DNA from: Bordetella parapertussis
Lineage (GTDB): Bacteria; Pseudomonadota; Gammaproteobacteria; Burkholderiales; Burkholderiaceae_C
DNA length: 64,000 bases
Direction: 5' to 3'
Assembly (NCBI GenBank): GCA_945870575.1
Contig: CAMBSK010000008.1
Span: forward strand, 21,824-85,823
Shown here piece by piece: positions 21,084-30,490 of the stretch. Below the pieces are notes generated by a model. The model was not told the origin of the DNA, made no database searches, and saw only the letters and a list, made by a program, of their open reading frames with translations. Both the position numbers and the translations under genes were made by a program. Position 1 is the first letter of the stretch. Every line of letters begins with the position of its first letter.

Positions 21084-21983
21084 ATGAGCACTTACAAAAG
21101 CAGCGGCGCGATTCCACCGCGCGAAGCGGGCAGCCGTCCGCTCAAACGCATTGCCACCATGGCCGGTGCCTACGGGCAACGCAATTACACGGTGCACGAC
21201 ATACGCGCGCTCAAAGGCCAACGCACGCTGGTGGAAACACTGGCTTTCACGCCCGAAGAAGCCGCTGCCGCTGAAGAAGCCGGTATTGATACTTTGAAAG
21301 TGCGCTTCGACCCGAAGCGCCCGGACTTGGCCATGGAAATCCGCAAAGCCGCACCGCATACCTTCATGTCGTTTTCTCTGCCACTGGTGGCCGTGGCCAG
21401 CCCGGAAGAAGCGCTGCGCCTGGCGTTCAGCGCCATGGAGATAGGCGGTGACGCCATCATGTGCCAATGGAGCCCAAGGTTCATACACGCGCTGGCAGAA
21501 GCCGGTGTGCCGGCCCAAGGCCATGTCGGCTTGGTGCCGCGCAAAAGCACCTGGACCGGCGGCCTGCGCGCAGTCGGCAAAACCGCTGACGAGGCCGTGG
21601 ATTTGTACCGGCAAATCAAAGCACTGGAAGATGCCGGGGCTTGGGCGGTGGAGGTCGAAGTCATCCCCGAGCAAATACTGCGCGAGATGTCCAAGCGCAC
21701 CACGCTGATCACCTCGTCCATAGGCGCGGGCAGCGGCGGCGACATACAGTTTTTGTTTGCCGAAGATATTCTGGGTGACGGGCCCGGGCCGTTCGCCCGC
21801 CACTCCAAACAGTACCGCGATTTCCACGCCATGCGCCAGCATATGCAGCAAGAACGCGTGTCGGCATTCCGTGAATACATTGCCGAAGTGCAAACGCATG
21901 CTTTTCCCGGTCCTGAACATGTGATTCAGGTAGGGCAGGGTGTGGTGGATGCTTTTCTTGAAAAACTCAACAAACCGGGGTGA
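21084..21983 (+). CDS. diverged ketopantoate hydroxymethyltransferase (PanB-like) protein
   Basis: This protein of about 299 residues belongs to the PEP mutase/PanB superfamily. The second half is clearly PanB-like: GHVGLVPRK, VGKTADEAVDLYRQIKALEDAGAWAVEVEVIPEQI and SIGAGSGGDIQFL match, in order, the HLGLTPQ, ALEEAGAF, LECVP and GIGAG regions as I remember them. In the first half the PanB metal-binding motifs (VGDSLGM, ADLPF, KIEGG) are replaced by KVRFDPK, FSLPL and CQWSP. It is therefore probably not an ordinary PanB. GGAG lies 5 bases before the chosen ATG. Confidence 0.75.
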   Translation: MSTYKSSGAIPPREAGSRPLKRIATMAGAYGQRNYTVHDIRALKGQRTLVETLAFTPEEAAAAEEAGIDTLKVRFDPKRPDLAMEIRKAAPHTFMSFSLPLVAVASPEEALRLAFSAMEIGGDAIMCQWSPRFIHALAEAGVPAQGHVGLVPRKSTWTGGLRAVGKTADEAVDLYRQIKALEDAGAWAVEVEVIPEQILREMSKRTTLITSSIGAGSGGDIQFLFAEDILGDGPGPFARHSKQYRDFHAMRQHMQQERVSAFREYIAEVQTHAFPGPEHVIQVGQGVVDAFLEKLNKPG

Positions 21984-22072
21984 TGTTCTGGGCTTTCGTG
22001 GGGCCGGTTTCTGTCTGAGAAAATAGTGTTTCTCTCACTCACTTGGAACGGGCCCGTCCGGCCCTCAAGCAC

Positions 22073-23179
22073 ATGCCCTCTTCTCCTGTTCGCCAGTTCA
22101 CACTCAGCGATTTCGATTTCCAACTTCCCCCCGAGTTGATTGCCCAACACCCTGCTGCTGAGCGCAGCGGCTCGCGTCTGCTTGACGCGCGCGACCCTTT
22201 ACAGCCTGTGGACCGTATTTTTCGCGAGTTGCCGGGTTTGTTGAACGCTGGCGACCTGCTGGTGTTTAACGACACACAAGTGGTGAACGCGCGCCTCTTC
22301 GGTGAAAAAGCCAGCGGCGGGCAACTGGAATTGTTAGTTGAACGCGTACTGGCCGATGAACCCGGCCAGGCGCCGAACCGTGTGGTCGCGCACATGAAGG
22401 TCAGCAAAAAACCCTTGCCAGGCGCGCGCTTGATGATGTGGGACCGCAGCGATCGGCGGCCTGCGTTTGAGGCGACGCTGCTCGGGCGCTGGCCGGATGA
22501 GAACGGTGCTTTGTTTTTGCTCTCGTTCAGCGATGAGCCACACAGCTTGATGGAACAACACGGCCACATGCCGCTACCGCCTTACATAGAACGCACGCAA
22601 AAATCTGCGGTCGATGAACACCAGCAAGCTGATAGTCAACGCTACCAAACCGTGTTCGCCAAACACCCGGGCGCGGCTGCTGCGCCCACCGCCGCGCTGC
22701 ATTTTGATGAAGCGGTGTTGCAGGCACTTAAAGCGAGCGGCGTGCACACCACCAGCGTGACGCTGCATGTGGGTGCGGGCACGTTTTCACCGGTGAAAAC
22801 AGAAAACCTGAGCGAGCACCGCATGCACAGCGAGTGGTACCGCATACCACCGACCACCTTGCAAGCGATTGCCGATTGCCGCGCGCGCGGCGGACGCGTG
22901 TTGGCGGTGGGCACGACCAGTGTGCGCACCTTAGAGTCGTGGGCGCAAACCGGACTGACCGAGGGCGACACGCGCATCTTCATCACGCCGGGTTTTGAGT
23001 TTCAAGTGGTGGATGTGTTGATCACCAATTTCCATTTGCCTAAATCGACACTGTTGATGCTGGTCGCGGCGTTCAGCGGGTTCGAGCATATGCACCGTGT
23101 GTATGCGCATGCGATTGAGCAGAAGTACCGGTTTTTCAGTTATGGGGATGCGATGTTATTGACGAAATTCAGATCTTAG
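22073..23179 (+). CDS. queA: S-adenosylmethionine:tRNA ribosyltransferase-isomerase
   Basis: This 368-residue QueA transfers the ribosyl part of SAM to 7-aminomethyl-7-deazaguanine in tRNA, giving epoxyqueuosine. Family segments include [55 protein letters not shown] and [20 protein letters not shown]. The ATG at 22073 gives a normal N-terminus. The next plus-strand gene is tgt, the preceding enzyme of the same pathway; a toxin-antitoxin pair lies between them. Its 3' end overlaps the vapC toxin gene by 11 bases. Confidence 0.97.
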   Translation: MPSSPVRQFTLSDFDFQLPPELIAQHPAAERSGSRLLDARDPLQPVDRIFRELPGLLNAGDLLVFNDTQVVNARLFGEKASGGQLELLVERVLADEPGQAPNRVVAHMKVSKKPLPGARLMMWDRSDRRPAFEATLLGRWPDENGALFLLSFSDEPHSLMEQHGHMPLPPYIERTQKSAVDEHQQADSQRYQTVFAKHPGAAAAPTAALHFDEAVLQALKASGVHTTSVTLHVGAGTFSPVKTENLSEHRMHSEWYRIPPTTLQAIADCRARGGRVLAVGTTSVRTLESWAQTGLTEGDTRIFITPGFEFQVVDVLITNFHLPKSTLLMLVAAFSGFEHMHRVYAHAIEQKYRFFSYGDAMLLTKFRS

Positions 23180-23543
23180 GAAGATACTTCACGCCCTTTA
23201 AGCCCTGATAGTCTGCATCTTGTGTCCACAAAACAGCTTTGTGCTCTAAAGCGATGGCATACATGGCGGCATCCGCCATCGCCAAACCGTGTTTAAGCGA
23301 CAACTCAGAAGCCGCAATGGCGCGTTCGTCGTTAAGTTCAATCACCGGTGCGCGTCGCATCACTTGCAAACACATATCGCGCAATTCAACTGGCAGCTTG
23401 CGCGACAACACCCTGTGTACCTCATACATATTGACACTGGATACCAACAATTCACTGGTGTTTTCAATGACCGGTTTGAACTTTGGGCCATTGGTACCGG
23501 CTAAAAAAAACTCTATCCAACCGGATGCGTCAACAATATTCAT
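23169..23543 (-). CDS. vapC: PIN-domain toxin (VapC-like)
   Basis: This 124-residue PIN-domain ribonuclease starts [13 protein letters not shown] with the first acidic residue at D5. E41 in NMYEVHR, Asp in [13 protein letters not shown] and Asp in WTQDADYQ complete the metal-binding set. Its start overlaps the upstream antitoxin stop by 4 bases (ATGA), as expected for a coupled antitoxin-toxin pair. The 3' end overlaps the convergent queA coding end. Confidence 0.88.
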   Translation of the reverse strand: MNIVDASGWIEFFLAGTNGPKFKPVIENTSELLVSSVNMYEVHRVLSRKLPVELRDMCLQVMRRAPVIELNDERAIAASELSLKHGLAMADAAMYAIALEHKAVLWTQDADYQGLKGVKYLPKI

Positions 23544-23764
23544 TCGTAATCCTTGTCGGGTTCTTTAGGCGGCTCGATGTCACCCAAGTCATACCCTTTG
23601 AGGATGCCGTAATAAGCGCTCATGGGGAGTAAAGGCGTGATCACAATTTCTTTGCCCCGCACTTCAAATTGAATATGTGAGCCCGGCTCAATACCGAGCT
23701 GATTGCGCATGGCGGCTGGCAATGTGACCTGCCCTTTGCTGGAGACAACTGCATTGCTTGACAT
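23540..23764 (-). CDS. vapB: AbrB/SpoVT-type antitoxin of the VapC pair
   Basis: This 74-residue swapped-hairpin DNA-binding antitoxin has VVSSKGQVTLPAAMRNQLGIEPGSHIQFEV, the AbrB/MazE core. An acidic C-terminal tail ([13 protein letters not shown]) probably wraps the toxin. It precedes and overlaps vapC. A perfect inverted repeat just upstream is a good candidate for the autoregulatory operator. Confidence 0.88.
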   Translation of the reverse strand: MSSNAVVSSKGQVTLPAAMRNQLGIEPGSHIQFEVRGKEIVITPLLPMSAYYGILKGYDLGDIEPPKEPDKDYE

Positions 23765-23774
23765 AATAAATCCT

Positions 23775-23797
23775 CTTTACTTAAAAATAAAGTAAAG
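23775..23797 (-). promoter_or_regulatory. inverted-repeat operator upstream of the AbrB antitoxin
   Basis: CTTTACTT (23775-23782) and AAGTAAAG (23790-23797) are perfect inverted copies separated by 7 AT-rich bases, 10 bases before the antitoxin start. AbrB-type antitoxins with their toxins normally bind such palindromes to repress their own promoter. A partial further copy, TGTAAAGC, follows near 23809. Confidence 0.5.
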
Positions 23798-23865
23798 CAA
23801 ATATTAATGTAAAGCGAGCTGTATGTCCAGTATTTGCGTTTAATTGTGTTTGCCCGGGCACTTAA

Positions 23866-25041
<1,176 letters not shown>

Positions 25042-25059
25042 AGCGTCAGGTGGGGCTAA

Positions 25060-25407
25060 TCAAGCAATGACCAGCAAAGCCCTGATTTTGGCTTTCACTT
25101 CACGCATGACAGCATCTGAGGCACTGTCCTTCTTGATGGCCTGGCGCACTTTCCAATCGAGCGATTTCACCTGGTCAGACAACACCACGCCCTCTACGCC
25201 GTTCATCGTTATTTGCACTTCAAAGGGATGATTTTTCACCTTTGTAGATAAGGGGCAGCACACCATCAACTGGGCTTTACTGTTGTAAATAGCTGGGCTC
25301 AAAACCAATGCCGGACGGTGTCCCGCTTGCTCGTGGCCCGCTTGTGGGTCAAATTGCAACCAAACGATGTCACCGGCCTCGGGCACATAAGTGCGACGGC
25401 TCGCCAT
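25060..25407 (-). CDS. mazF: MazF/PemK-family endoribonuclease toxin
   Basis: This 115-residue toxin has the MazF core: PEAGDIVWLQFDPQAGHEQAGHRPALVLSP, with the substrate loop and conserved arginine, then CPLSTKVKNHPFEVQI and VLSDQVKSLDW. MazF toxins cleave single-stranded RNA at short motifs. The ATG at 25407 shares one base with the antitoxin stop (TGATG), showing translational coupling. It converges on tgt with an 18-base gap. Confidence 0.93.
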   Translation of the reverse strand: MASRRTYVPEAGDIVWLQFDPQAGHEQAGHRPALVLSPAIYNSKAQLMVCCPLSTKVKNHPFEVQITMNGVEGVVLSDQVKSLDWKVRQAIKKDSASDAVMREVKAKIRALLVIA

Positions 25408-25649
25408 CAAAGCGCCTCTTTACCCACGGGTGCACCAAATGACACTTCATCATGGTGATTTTTTGTAGTCATCCCCGCCACTAGGTCTTCAAGTTTGTAC
25501 TCCACCTTGTCGCAAGGCTCGATGATGATGCGCCCTTTTCCTGCTTTGATGGTGACCCGCTGTTCGAGGTCAAAATTAGCCAACTTCATCGTGGCGGCAC
25601 TGAGTCTGAGGGCAGGGCTATTGCCCCATTTGCGAATCACGGTTTCCAT
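25407..25649 (-). CDS. mazE: MazE-family antitoxin
   Basis: This 80-residue antitoxin begins METVIRKWGNSPALRLSAATM, the MazE DNA-binding swapped hairpin, followed by the strand AGKGRIIIEPC. A flexible C-terminal tail normally blocks MazF. It is directly upstream of and overlaps mazF. Two direct repeats lie before the start. Confidence 0.92.
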   Translation of the reverse strand: METVIRKWGNSPALRLSAATMKLANFDLEQRVTIKAGKGRIIIEPCDKVEYKLEDLVAGMTTKNHHDEVSFGAPVGKEAL

Positions 25650-25663
25650 CTGGTGTCTCCAAG

Positions 25664-25683
25664 TGTAGATACATTGTAGATAC
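25664..25683 (-). promoter_or_regulatory. direct-repeat operator of the mazEF pair
   Basis: On the plus strand TGTAGATAC occurs twice (25664-25672 and 25675-25683) with an 11-base period, one turn of the helix. On the minus strand this gives GTATCTACA twice, 15 bases before mazE, with a TACAAT-like -10 hexamer inside. A repressor-covered promoter for mazEF is the simplest reading. Confidence 0.45.
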
Positions 25684-25874
25684 TTTATTCAATGTCGACG
25701 AATATATTTAAGAGCATCTGACAATCTTGAAAATGCTACTTGTAATACGTCCACATGCACAGCATCCGCACTGTGCCGTCAATACCTCGTAAACCAAGCA
25801 ATGCTAATCATTAGAAGTCAAGTGCTGGGAGGCGATGATCATGAACTCCTGCCTATAGCCTGATACTCCGCTAT

Positions 25875-26654
25875 TTATATGGTCTCCACCGGCGGTGCGA
25901 GACGGATGCTTTCACGATACTGCTCGGCCGGAGCGGCGTGTACCACCTCAACAACTGAATCGTAGTTCGCTCGGATCAAAGACTCGATCACCTTGAGGTC
26001 GGCGCGAAAGAACTCCTTTCTGTCATTTACCTTGTTGAGTCGCCCGGCGGCGAAGTGAATATGCAGCTTGGCCTCGAGTGCGGGCGCGTTGTCCGAGAAG
26101 ACCAACGCATGTACGTCGAAACGAAAAGGGACCGATGCGTCACCAAGTTCATCAATTCGATCCATTGGCTCCAAGCGCCGAGTCATGCCAATCTTAAAAA
26201 CACCTTCTCCAAACGCGCCAATGTTTGAAATTACGTAGACATAACCTGCACGCGCGTTTTGCTCCCGATAGTCGAGCTGTCGTTCTTCTTCATCAAGCTG
26301 ACTGTTCTGGCTCGTTATCTCATCAATGCGCGCTTGTAGGTCTTTGAGCTCTTGAGGGTCGATTCCCGCGGCTAGGCGCTGTTGAAGCTTTTGTATTGCA
26401 GCCGTAAAGTGTCTGCGCTCTTTCTCGATCTTCGCCCGAGCATCGCGAATTTCTCTTTCTAGCTTCTCCTGCTCCCGCTGATCTTCTCGAGCTTGTCGAG
26501 CAGCCTCTTTTTCTTCTTGGCGCTTTACCTGAAACTCGTGTGCAAGATAGAGTTCTTGTAGTTTGCGCTCAAGCACAATGTCTGTCCACCAGGCCTCGAC
26601 AGATTTCAATAGCCTATTGCAGGTTTCGAACGACCTGCGGATTCGCTCATCCAT
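25875..26654 (-). CDS. T5orf172 (GIY-YIG-like) domain protein, N-terminally short
   Basis: This 259-residue protein has two parts. Residues 1 to about 130 form a charged coiled coil (ERKLQELYLAHEFQVKRQEEKE and a Lys/Glu/Arg-rich run) like the end of DUF4041. Residues of about 135-225 form a T5orf172/MUG113 domain (YVYVISNIGAFGEGVFKIGMTRR, LGDASVPFRFDVHALVFS, HFAAGRLNKVNDRKEFF), related to GIY-YIG nucleases. Full-length relatives, as I recall, are nearly twice as long with an N-terminal membrane or coiled region. Here a TAG stop lies immediately before the ATG, so the front is missing. No clear ribosome-binding site is seen. Confidence 0.75.
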   Translation of the reverse strand: MDERIRRSFETCNRLLKSVEAWWTDIVLERKLQELYLAHEFQVKRQEEKEAARQAREDQREQEKLEREIRDARAKIEKERRHFTAAIQKLQQRLAAGIDPQELKDLQARIDEITSQNSQLDEEERQLDYREQNARAGYVYVISNIGAFGEGVFKIGMTRRLEPMDRIDELGDASVPFRFDVHALVFSDNAPALEAKLHIHFAAGRLNKVNDRKEFFRADLKVIESLIRANYDSVVEVVHAAPAEQYRESIRLAPPVETI

Positions 26655-27012
26655 CTACGGTAATTTTCATAAGCGACTCCTGTAAGAACCTAACGTAAAG
26701 AAGATCGCAGAACCCGGTAGATACATCCGTACCCAGTCGATACATACTGTTCTAGATATTCCCGCAAGCCTCTTGAGCCATGTCTTGCAGGTAAATATGC
26801 TTTTTTCATGTATGAATTTCCCATGGAACTGACCCTCCCTCTTTGAAGAACACCCGCTTTTTCGAACAAGTACGCAAGCGTACGTCGCCTAATTACTATA
26901 GCCTCAAAACCAATTTAAATTAGCTTAAAATAACTCATATTTTCTAATTTCAACCTTAAATATATTTATACCTACCGTCCCTTCAATCCGCAGGCGCCCA
27001 CAGCCCAATGAC
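26655..27012. other. AT-rich intergenic stretch without a convincing gene
   Basis: The region is markedly richer in A+T than its surroundings (for example AATTTAAATTAGCTTAAAATAA at 26920-26941), which suggests acquired DNA. On the minus strand a 39-codon frame at 26690-26809 begins MKKAYLPARHGSRGLREYL, but it has no recognised homology and only a weak ribosome-binding site. The plus strand near 26717-26743 carries two GATACAT copies resembling the mazE direct repeats. Confidence 0.4.
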
Positions 27013-27182
27013 TTAAGTCGTTGACCCCAAATCCGCAAAGTTACTGATCTTCACGGTCCCGTCCGGAAAGCGGGCAATGATGTTCAACTCGCCGCCCATG
27101 CTTCGATATGGCTGCGCAGCGTTGACAGGTACATATCGGTTCGCTTTTCCAGAGTGACATTTCCAACAACATGGCTTTGGCC
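27013..27182 (-). pseudogene. remnant of an XRE-family antitoxin, frameshifted
   Basis: Translating the minus strand gives TLEKRTDMYLSTLRSHIEA in one frame. It continues at once in the next frame as MGGELNIIARFPDGTVKI and SNFADLGSTT before a TAA. This is the C-terminal part of a helix-turn-helix antitoxin of the type whose members end with RTDMYLSTLR..EAMGGEL. One base is missing at the junction (GAAGCATGGGC where GAAGCCATGGGC would keep frame). The helix-turn-helix itself is not recognisable upstream, and no partner toxin remains. I infer a decayed toxin-antitoxin module. Confidence 0.6.
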
Positions 27183-27322
27183 TTTTTGTTGGCTTGTTGG
27201 CGTACTACAGGGGGGTGATAGCGCCAAGCCAGGCAAAGACGTTAGCGGCCAAAGGCTGTGCCGACTTCATGGTTTACAGCATGACTTACTCGCAAAGATT
27301 TCGAAAATAACTATCTACATGA

Positions 27323-27730
27323 CTACGCCGTGTGCACCCAGTTTTCCACTTCCAGTGCCGGCACCCGCGCGAACTCGCCCATGTTGTTCGTCACCAGTAC
27401 CAGGCCTTCGCTGCGGGCGTGCGCTGAAATGTGCATGTCGTTCACACCGATAGGCTGGCCGAGTTTTTCCAAGGCTGCGCGAATGGCTCCGTAATGCTGC
27501 GCGGCCTTGGAGCCATAGGTCAGAACTTCCAGGCGGCTGCAAAAGTCCTCGATGGCAGATAGGTTTTCGCTGACGCGGCTACTTTTCTCTGCACCGTGCA
27601 AGAGTTCGGCGAGAGTGATGGAGGACATTGCCATGCGGCTGGCGTTGGCGTTGAAGGTGGAGAGCACCTCGATGGGGCGCCGCTTCAATACATAGATGAT
27701 GATGTTGGTGTCTAGCAGGTAACGCAGCAT
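27323..27730 (-). CDS. vapC: PIN-domain toxin VapC (second copy)
   Basis: This 135-residue PIN-domain RNase opens MLRYLLDTNIIIYVLKRRP with the first catalytic aspartate. The acidic residues in LAELLHGAEKS and GVNDMHISAHARS follow, then VTNNMGEFARVP. It is of the VapC/FitB type and not closely similar to the other VapC at 23.2-23.5 kb. The ATG shares its first base with the antitoxin stop (TGATG). Confidence 0.93.
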   Translation of the reverse strand: MLRYLLDTNIIIYVLKRRPIEVLSTFNANASRMAMSSITLAELLHGAEKSSRVSENLSAIEDFCSRLEVLTYGSKAAQHYGAIRAALEKLGQPIGVNDMHISAHARSEGLVLVTNNMGEFARVPALEVENWVHTA

Positions 27731-27963
27731 CAAAGCGCCTCTCGCTCCGGCTGGTGCTGCGTGGCGCGCTCGGGCAAAAAGTCGTCGCTCACTGTGGGGC
27801 CATCCAAAAAGAAACTGTCCCAGCTTTGGCCGATGGGGGCGATGATGCGCTCCTTGCCTTTGACGCGAATGTCTACCTTTTGGACACCCTCGGGTAGACG
27901 CACGTCCAAAGGCAGGCGCACGGCCTGGGTACGGTTATTGACGAAAACGGTGCCGATGGACAT
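27730..27963 (-). CDS. vapB: VapB-type antitoxin (second copy)
   Basis: This 77-residue antitoxin starts MSIGTVFVNNRTQAVRLPLDVRLPEGVQKVDI, the AbrB/VapB hairpin that binds DNA. A C-terminal acidic region (WDSFFLDGPTVSDDFLPER) probably inhibits the toxin. The ATG at 27963 was preferred because AGGAG lies upstream. The frame continues nine codons back into the operator. Confidence 0.92.
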   Translation of the reverse strand: MSIGTVFVNNRTQAVRLPLDVRLPEGVQKVDIRVKGKERIIAPIGQSWDSFFLDGPTVSDDFLPERATQHQPEREAL

Positions 27964-27965
27964 GA

Positions 27966-28079
27966 CTAGCTCCTGGAAAATATATAGCAATTGTATATAG
28001 TATCTGGAAAGCAGTCCATTTGACGCGGTGTGCCCGGGAAACTGGCGGTCAGCTCAACCTGATACAACTGATCAGACAT
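27966..28079 (-). pseudogene. truncated RelE/ParE-like toxin start after the Phd antitoxin
   Basis: Sixteen bases after the phd stop, an ATG opens MSDQLYQVELTASF, which resembles the first residues of RelE/ParE-type toxins that follow Phd antitoxins. Homology ends there. The frame continues as PGTPRQMDCF and stops at a TAG immediately before the vapB start. A deletion therefore appears to have joined the first 14 toxin codons to the promoter region of the neighbouring vapBC pair. Confidence 0.5.
27981..27999 (-). promoter_or_regulatory. AT-rich palindrome upstream of vapB
   Basis: TATATA (27981-27986) and TATATA (27994-27999) flank GCAATTG, giving an imperfect palindrome centred on CAATTG, 17 bases before vapB. 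It has the position and symmetry of a VapBC autoregulatory operator and also supplies -10-like sequence. Confidence 0.4.
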
Positions 28080-28094
28080 TTTCTTGCGCTTGCT

Positions 28095-28412
28095 TTATTT
28101 GGCCGTACTGGACTTTTTGGCAGAAGCCTTGCGCCGCTGCTGTATCTGCGCCAAGGCGGCGTCAGCATCTTGGGTGCGCCCGGCAACGATTTCTTCCAAG
28201 CCACGTTTGGCATCGTCAATTAGCAACAAGTGAATGCGTTCGCGCTCCAGTCGATGGTAGTAATCTAGCCTGTCGGAGTCGATCAAAGCTACGTAGCTCT
28301 CACCATTTTTGGTGATGATTTTTTCCGCGCCTGCTTTGGCCTGGTCGGCCAACTCAGACAGATTGGCGCGGGCCTGTGTAAATGGCACCACATCGCTGGC
28401 TGCAAAACCCAT
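28095..28412 (-). CDS. Phd/YefM-family antitoxin without an intact toxin
   Basis: This 105-residue antitoxin has the Phd/YefM core VVPFTQARANLSELADQAKAGAEKIITKNGESYVALIDSDRLDYY at about residues 8-52. A helical and basic C-terminal tail (QRRKASAKKSSTAK) follows. The ATG at 28412 was preferred over one 13 codons earlier because it gives the family N-terminus. Its natural partner should follow directly, but only a beheaded fragment is present. Confidence 0.88.
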   Translation of the reverse strand: MGFAASDVVPFTQARANLSELADQAKAGAEKIITKNGESYVALIDSDRLDYYHRLERERIHLLLIDDAKRGLEEIVAGRTQDADAALAQIQQRRKASAKKSSTAK

Positions 28413-28493
28413 GGCCGACTCCTTGAGAACAGATGACAGAATTCTGTGCATTCTAAGATGCTGCCTAACTGACTTGCAAAATCATTTCCTCCA

Positions 28494-29180
28494 TCAAGCA
28501 TGAACCCGATAGTCTTGTAACAGCCTGCCTTTGGCCAACACCATCTCATCATGCCAAGGCTCCAACCAAGGCTCTTGCAAGGCACTGTTGTACCAATCCT
28601 GCATGGCAGGCAACGCAAGCAAGGTTTGCACATAAGCCATGCACGCGGTTGACAGCGCGAGGCCATAGGTCTGCACGCGAAACGCCACGGGGCAGAAAAA
28701 TGCATCCACCGCGCTGAACGCACGACCCGCCAGAAACGGGCCGCCGAAGCCTTGCAAACCTTCTTCCCACAAAGCCTGCAAACGCTGTAAATCATTCAGC
28801 AAGCCCTCGGGCAAAGGCGGATTCAATTCCATCCTCACCCCGCAGCTCATGGGACAACCGGTGCGCAGCGCCGCAAAGCCCGAATGCATTTCTGCCGTGG
28901 CGCTGCGGGCCCAGGCGCGGGCGGTGCTGTCTGTCGGCCAAACCTGCGGATGTTTTTCTGCCAAGTATTCGGTGATGGCCAGCGAGTCCCACACCGTCAG
29001 CCCCTGCTCCAGAAACACCGGCACCCGGGCTGTCGGTGAAAAAGAGCCGAAACCGCTGGCGCCGCCGCCCATAGGGAAGGGTTTCAATATTTCCTCAAAC
29101 TCTATGCCTAATGTGCGCATCAACACCCAGGGCCGCAGCGACCAGGAAGAATAATTTTTATTGGCTATGTAAAGCTTCAT
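28494..29180 (-). CDS. glutathione S-transferase family protein
   Basis: This 228-residue protein has an N-terminal thioredoxin-like domain (MKLYIANKNYSSWSLRPWVLMRTLGI), where the SSWSLRPW stretch supplies the glutathione-site serine. The cis-proline and GSH-binding segment ARVPVFLEQGLTVWDSLAITEYLAE is near residues 53-75, and an all-helical C-terminal domain follows. It resembles the zeta/YfcF-like subgroup. The substrate is unknown. It is 11 bases downstream of the HEWGH gene and may be read through from it. Confidence 0.88.
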   Translation of the reverse strand: MKLYIANKNYSSWSLRPWVLMRTLGIEFEEILKPFPMGGGASGFGSFSPTARVPVFLEQGLTVWDSLAITEYLAEKHPQVWPTDSTARAWARSATAEMHSGFAALRTGCPMSCGVRMELNPPLPEGLLNDLQRLQALWEEGLQGFGGPFLAGRAFSAVDAFFCPVAFRVQTYGLALSTACMAYVQTLLALPAMQDWYNSALQEPWLEPWHDEMVLAKGRLLQDYRVHA

Positions 29181-29191
29181 GTGTTTCCCAG

Positions 29192-30472
29192 TCAGTATTC
29201 ATATGCTACGCCTACACTGCCCTGACGGGTTTTGTTATCGACCAACTTCAAGCTGTTGCGCTCACCCAGCAGCGAGCGTGAATCCCACACATAGGCTGTG
29301 GCGGTCAGCTTCCAGTTTTTGTCCAAGCGCATGCTGAACGCGGTTTCCAAGTTGGCCCAAGCCATGGTTTTGCCGCTGACTTTGACCAAGGCGTCCCACT
29401 CACCGAAGTTTTTGTAAACACCTACGCCCGGTTCGGCAAAGCTGTCGCCGCGCACCACGTATTCGTAAGAGCCCAGGATTTTGGTGGTTTCGTCCCATTC
29501 GTAGCCACTGACCCATTTGCGGGTGATGCCGCGCGAGCTGATGTAGTTGTACTGGTTGGGCACCAGAAACCCGTTGATGGTCCAGGGCTTGGTTTCGACT
29601 TTGCCCGAGACGGAAAAGTCATATACCGAACGCGCAAACGTGTAGGTAGATCCGCTGATCAAACTGAGTGCGTTGATGTTCATCAAATCTCTCGCCGTGA
29701 TGTTTTTATCAACCCCAGTACTTCTGTAAGTGGCGGCCATCTGATCAATATCGCCATCCTTCACTGGACCATAGGTAAGAATCGATAAATTAAGAAGCCC
29801 GTCACCAAACACTGTCCCAGAGCCACTCAGAAAATGACGTTCATTGGATTTGTCTGCCACCAGCATTGCATTATTTACACCTCTCCCCGAGATAATGTTG
29901 TAAGTGGCTTTGCCTGAGTTGGCATTGGCTTGGTTGTAATTGCCCGCAGGTTGCACCGCGCCCCCGCTGAAATTGAATACCTGTGAACCGGCATACTCGA
30001 AAAAGTCTCTGGGCGCAGGACACCATTTACCGCCAAAAGGCATACAACTAGACATGGTCGCCGTGCCACCCAAGGCGACTGTTCTGCTGGCATGGCCCCA
30101 CTCGTGGTAAGTGACATCTATGCCTGTCAATCCGGTCAACAAACCAGACCCAGCCAGGTACGCTAAGCGCGAAAAAGTACCATTCAAGCGGTCTGCATAT
30201 TTGTCATAGCCATACAAAGCGAGTCGGCTTGTTGCACTTCTCACATCCATTTCAAACTGCGCGTAATCGATGTTGTTGGCGTAGTTATTTGAAAAGTAGC
30301 CGCTGCTGATGCTGAATGTGTCACGAACAGCGAGCGGTGTATCCAATTCTTGTGCGGCCAGCGACAAGCTTTGCAGTCCTGCCATTGACAGCAAAACACA
30401 GGTGCTCAGGCGGGCTCGCCTGTTTGGTTTTACCTGGCGAACATTGATCAGAGTTCCGGCTTTGTTGTCCAA
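29192..30472 (-). CDS. secreted HEWGH-motif protein with outer-membrane barrel-like C-terminus (copy A)
   Basis: I do not recognise a named family for this 426-residue protein. A signal peptide precedes LAAQELD near residue 40. The zinc-metallopeptidase-type motif HEWGH is at 123-127, within TYHEWGHASR. A conserved later His (H213 in ERHFLSG) is a possible third ligand. The last 150 residues alternate polar and hydrophobic positions and end VGVAYEY, with a terminal aromatic residue typical of outer-membrane beta-barrels. The start is a TTG with CCGGAG six bases upstream. It follows its paralogue by 18 bases in one operon. Enzyme activity is inferred only from the motif. Confidence 0.75.
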   Translation of the reverse strand: MDNKAGTLINVRQVKPNRRARLSTCVLLSMAGLQSLSLAAQELDTPLAVRDTFSISSGYFSNNYANNIDYAQFEMDVRSATSRLALYGYDKYADRLNGTFSRLAYLAGSGLLTGLTGIDVTYHEWGHASRTVALGGTATMSSCMPFGGKWCPAPRDFFEYAGSQVFNFSGGAVQPAGNYNQANANSGKATYNIISGRGVNNAMLVADKSNERHFLSGSGTVFGDGLLNLSILTYGPVKDGDIDQMAATYRSTGVDKNITARDLMNINALSLISGSTYTFARSVYDFSVSGKVETKPWTINGFLVPNQYNYISSRGITRKWVSGYEWDETTKILGSYEYVVRGDSFAEPGVGVYKNFGEWDALVKVSGKTMAWANLETAFSMRLDKNWKLTATAYVWDSRSLLGERNSLKLVDNKTRQGSVGVAYEY

Positions 30473-30490
30473 GTGCGTCTCCGGAAGATT

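Noticed and set aside
27154..27453. A plus-strand frame across the vapC end and upstream gap
   Set aside because: It has no family resemblance and no ribosome-binding site, overlaps vapC, and includes the antisense of the XRE remnant.
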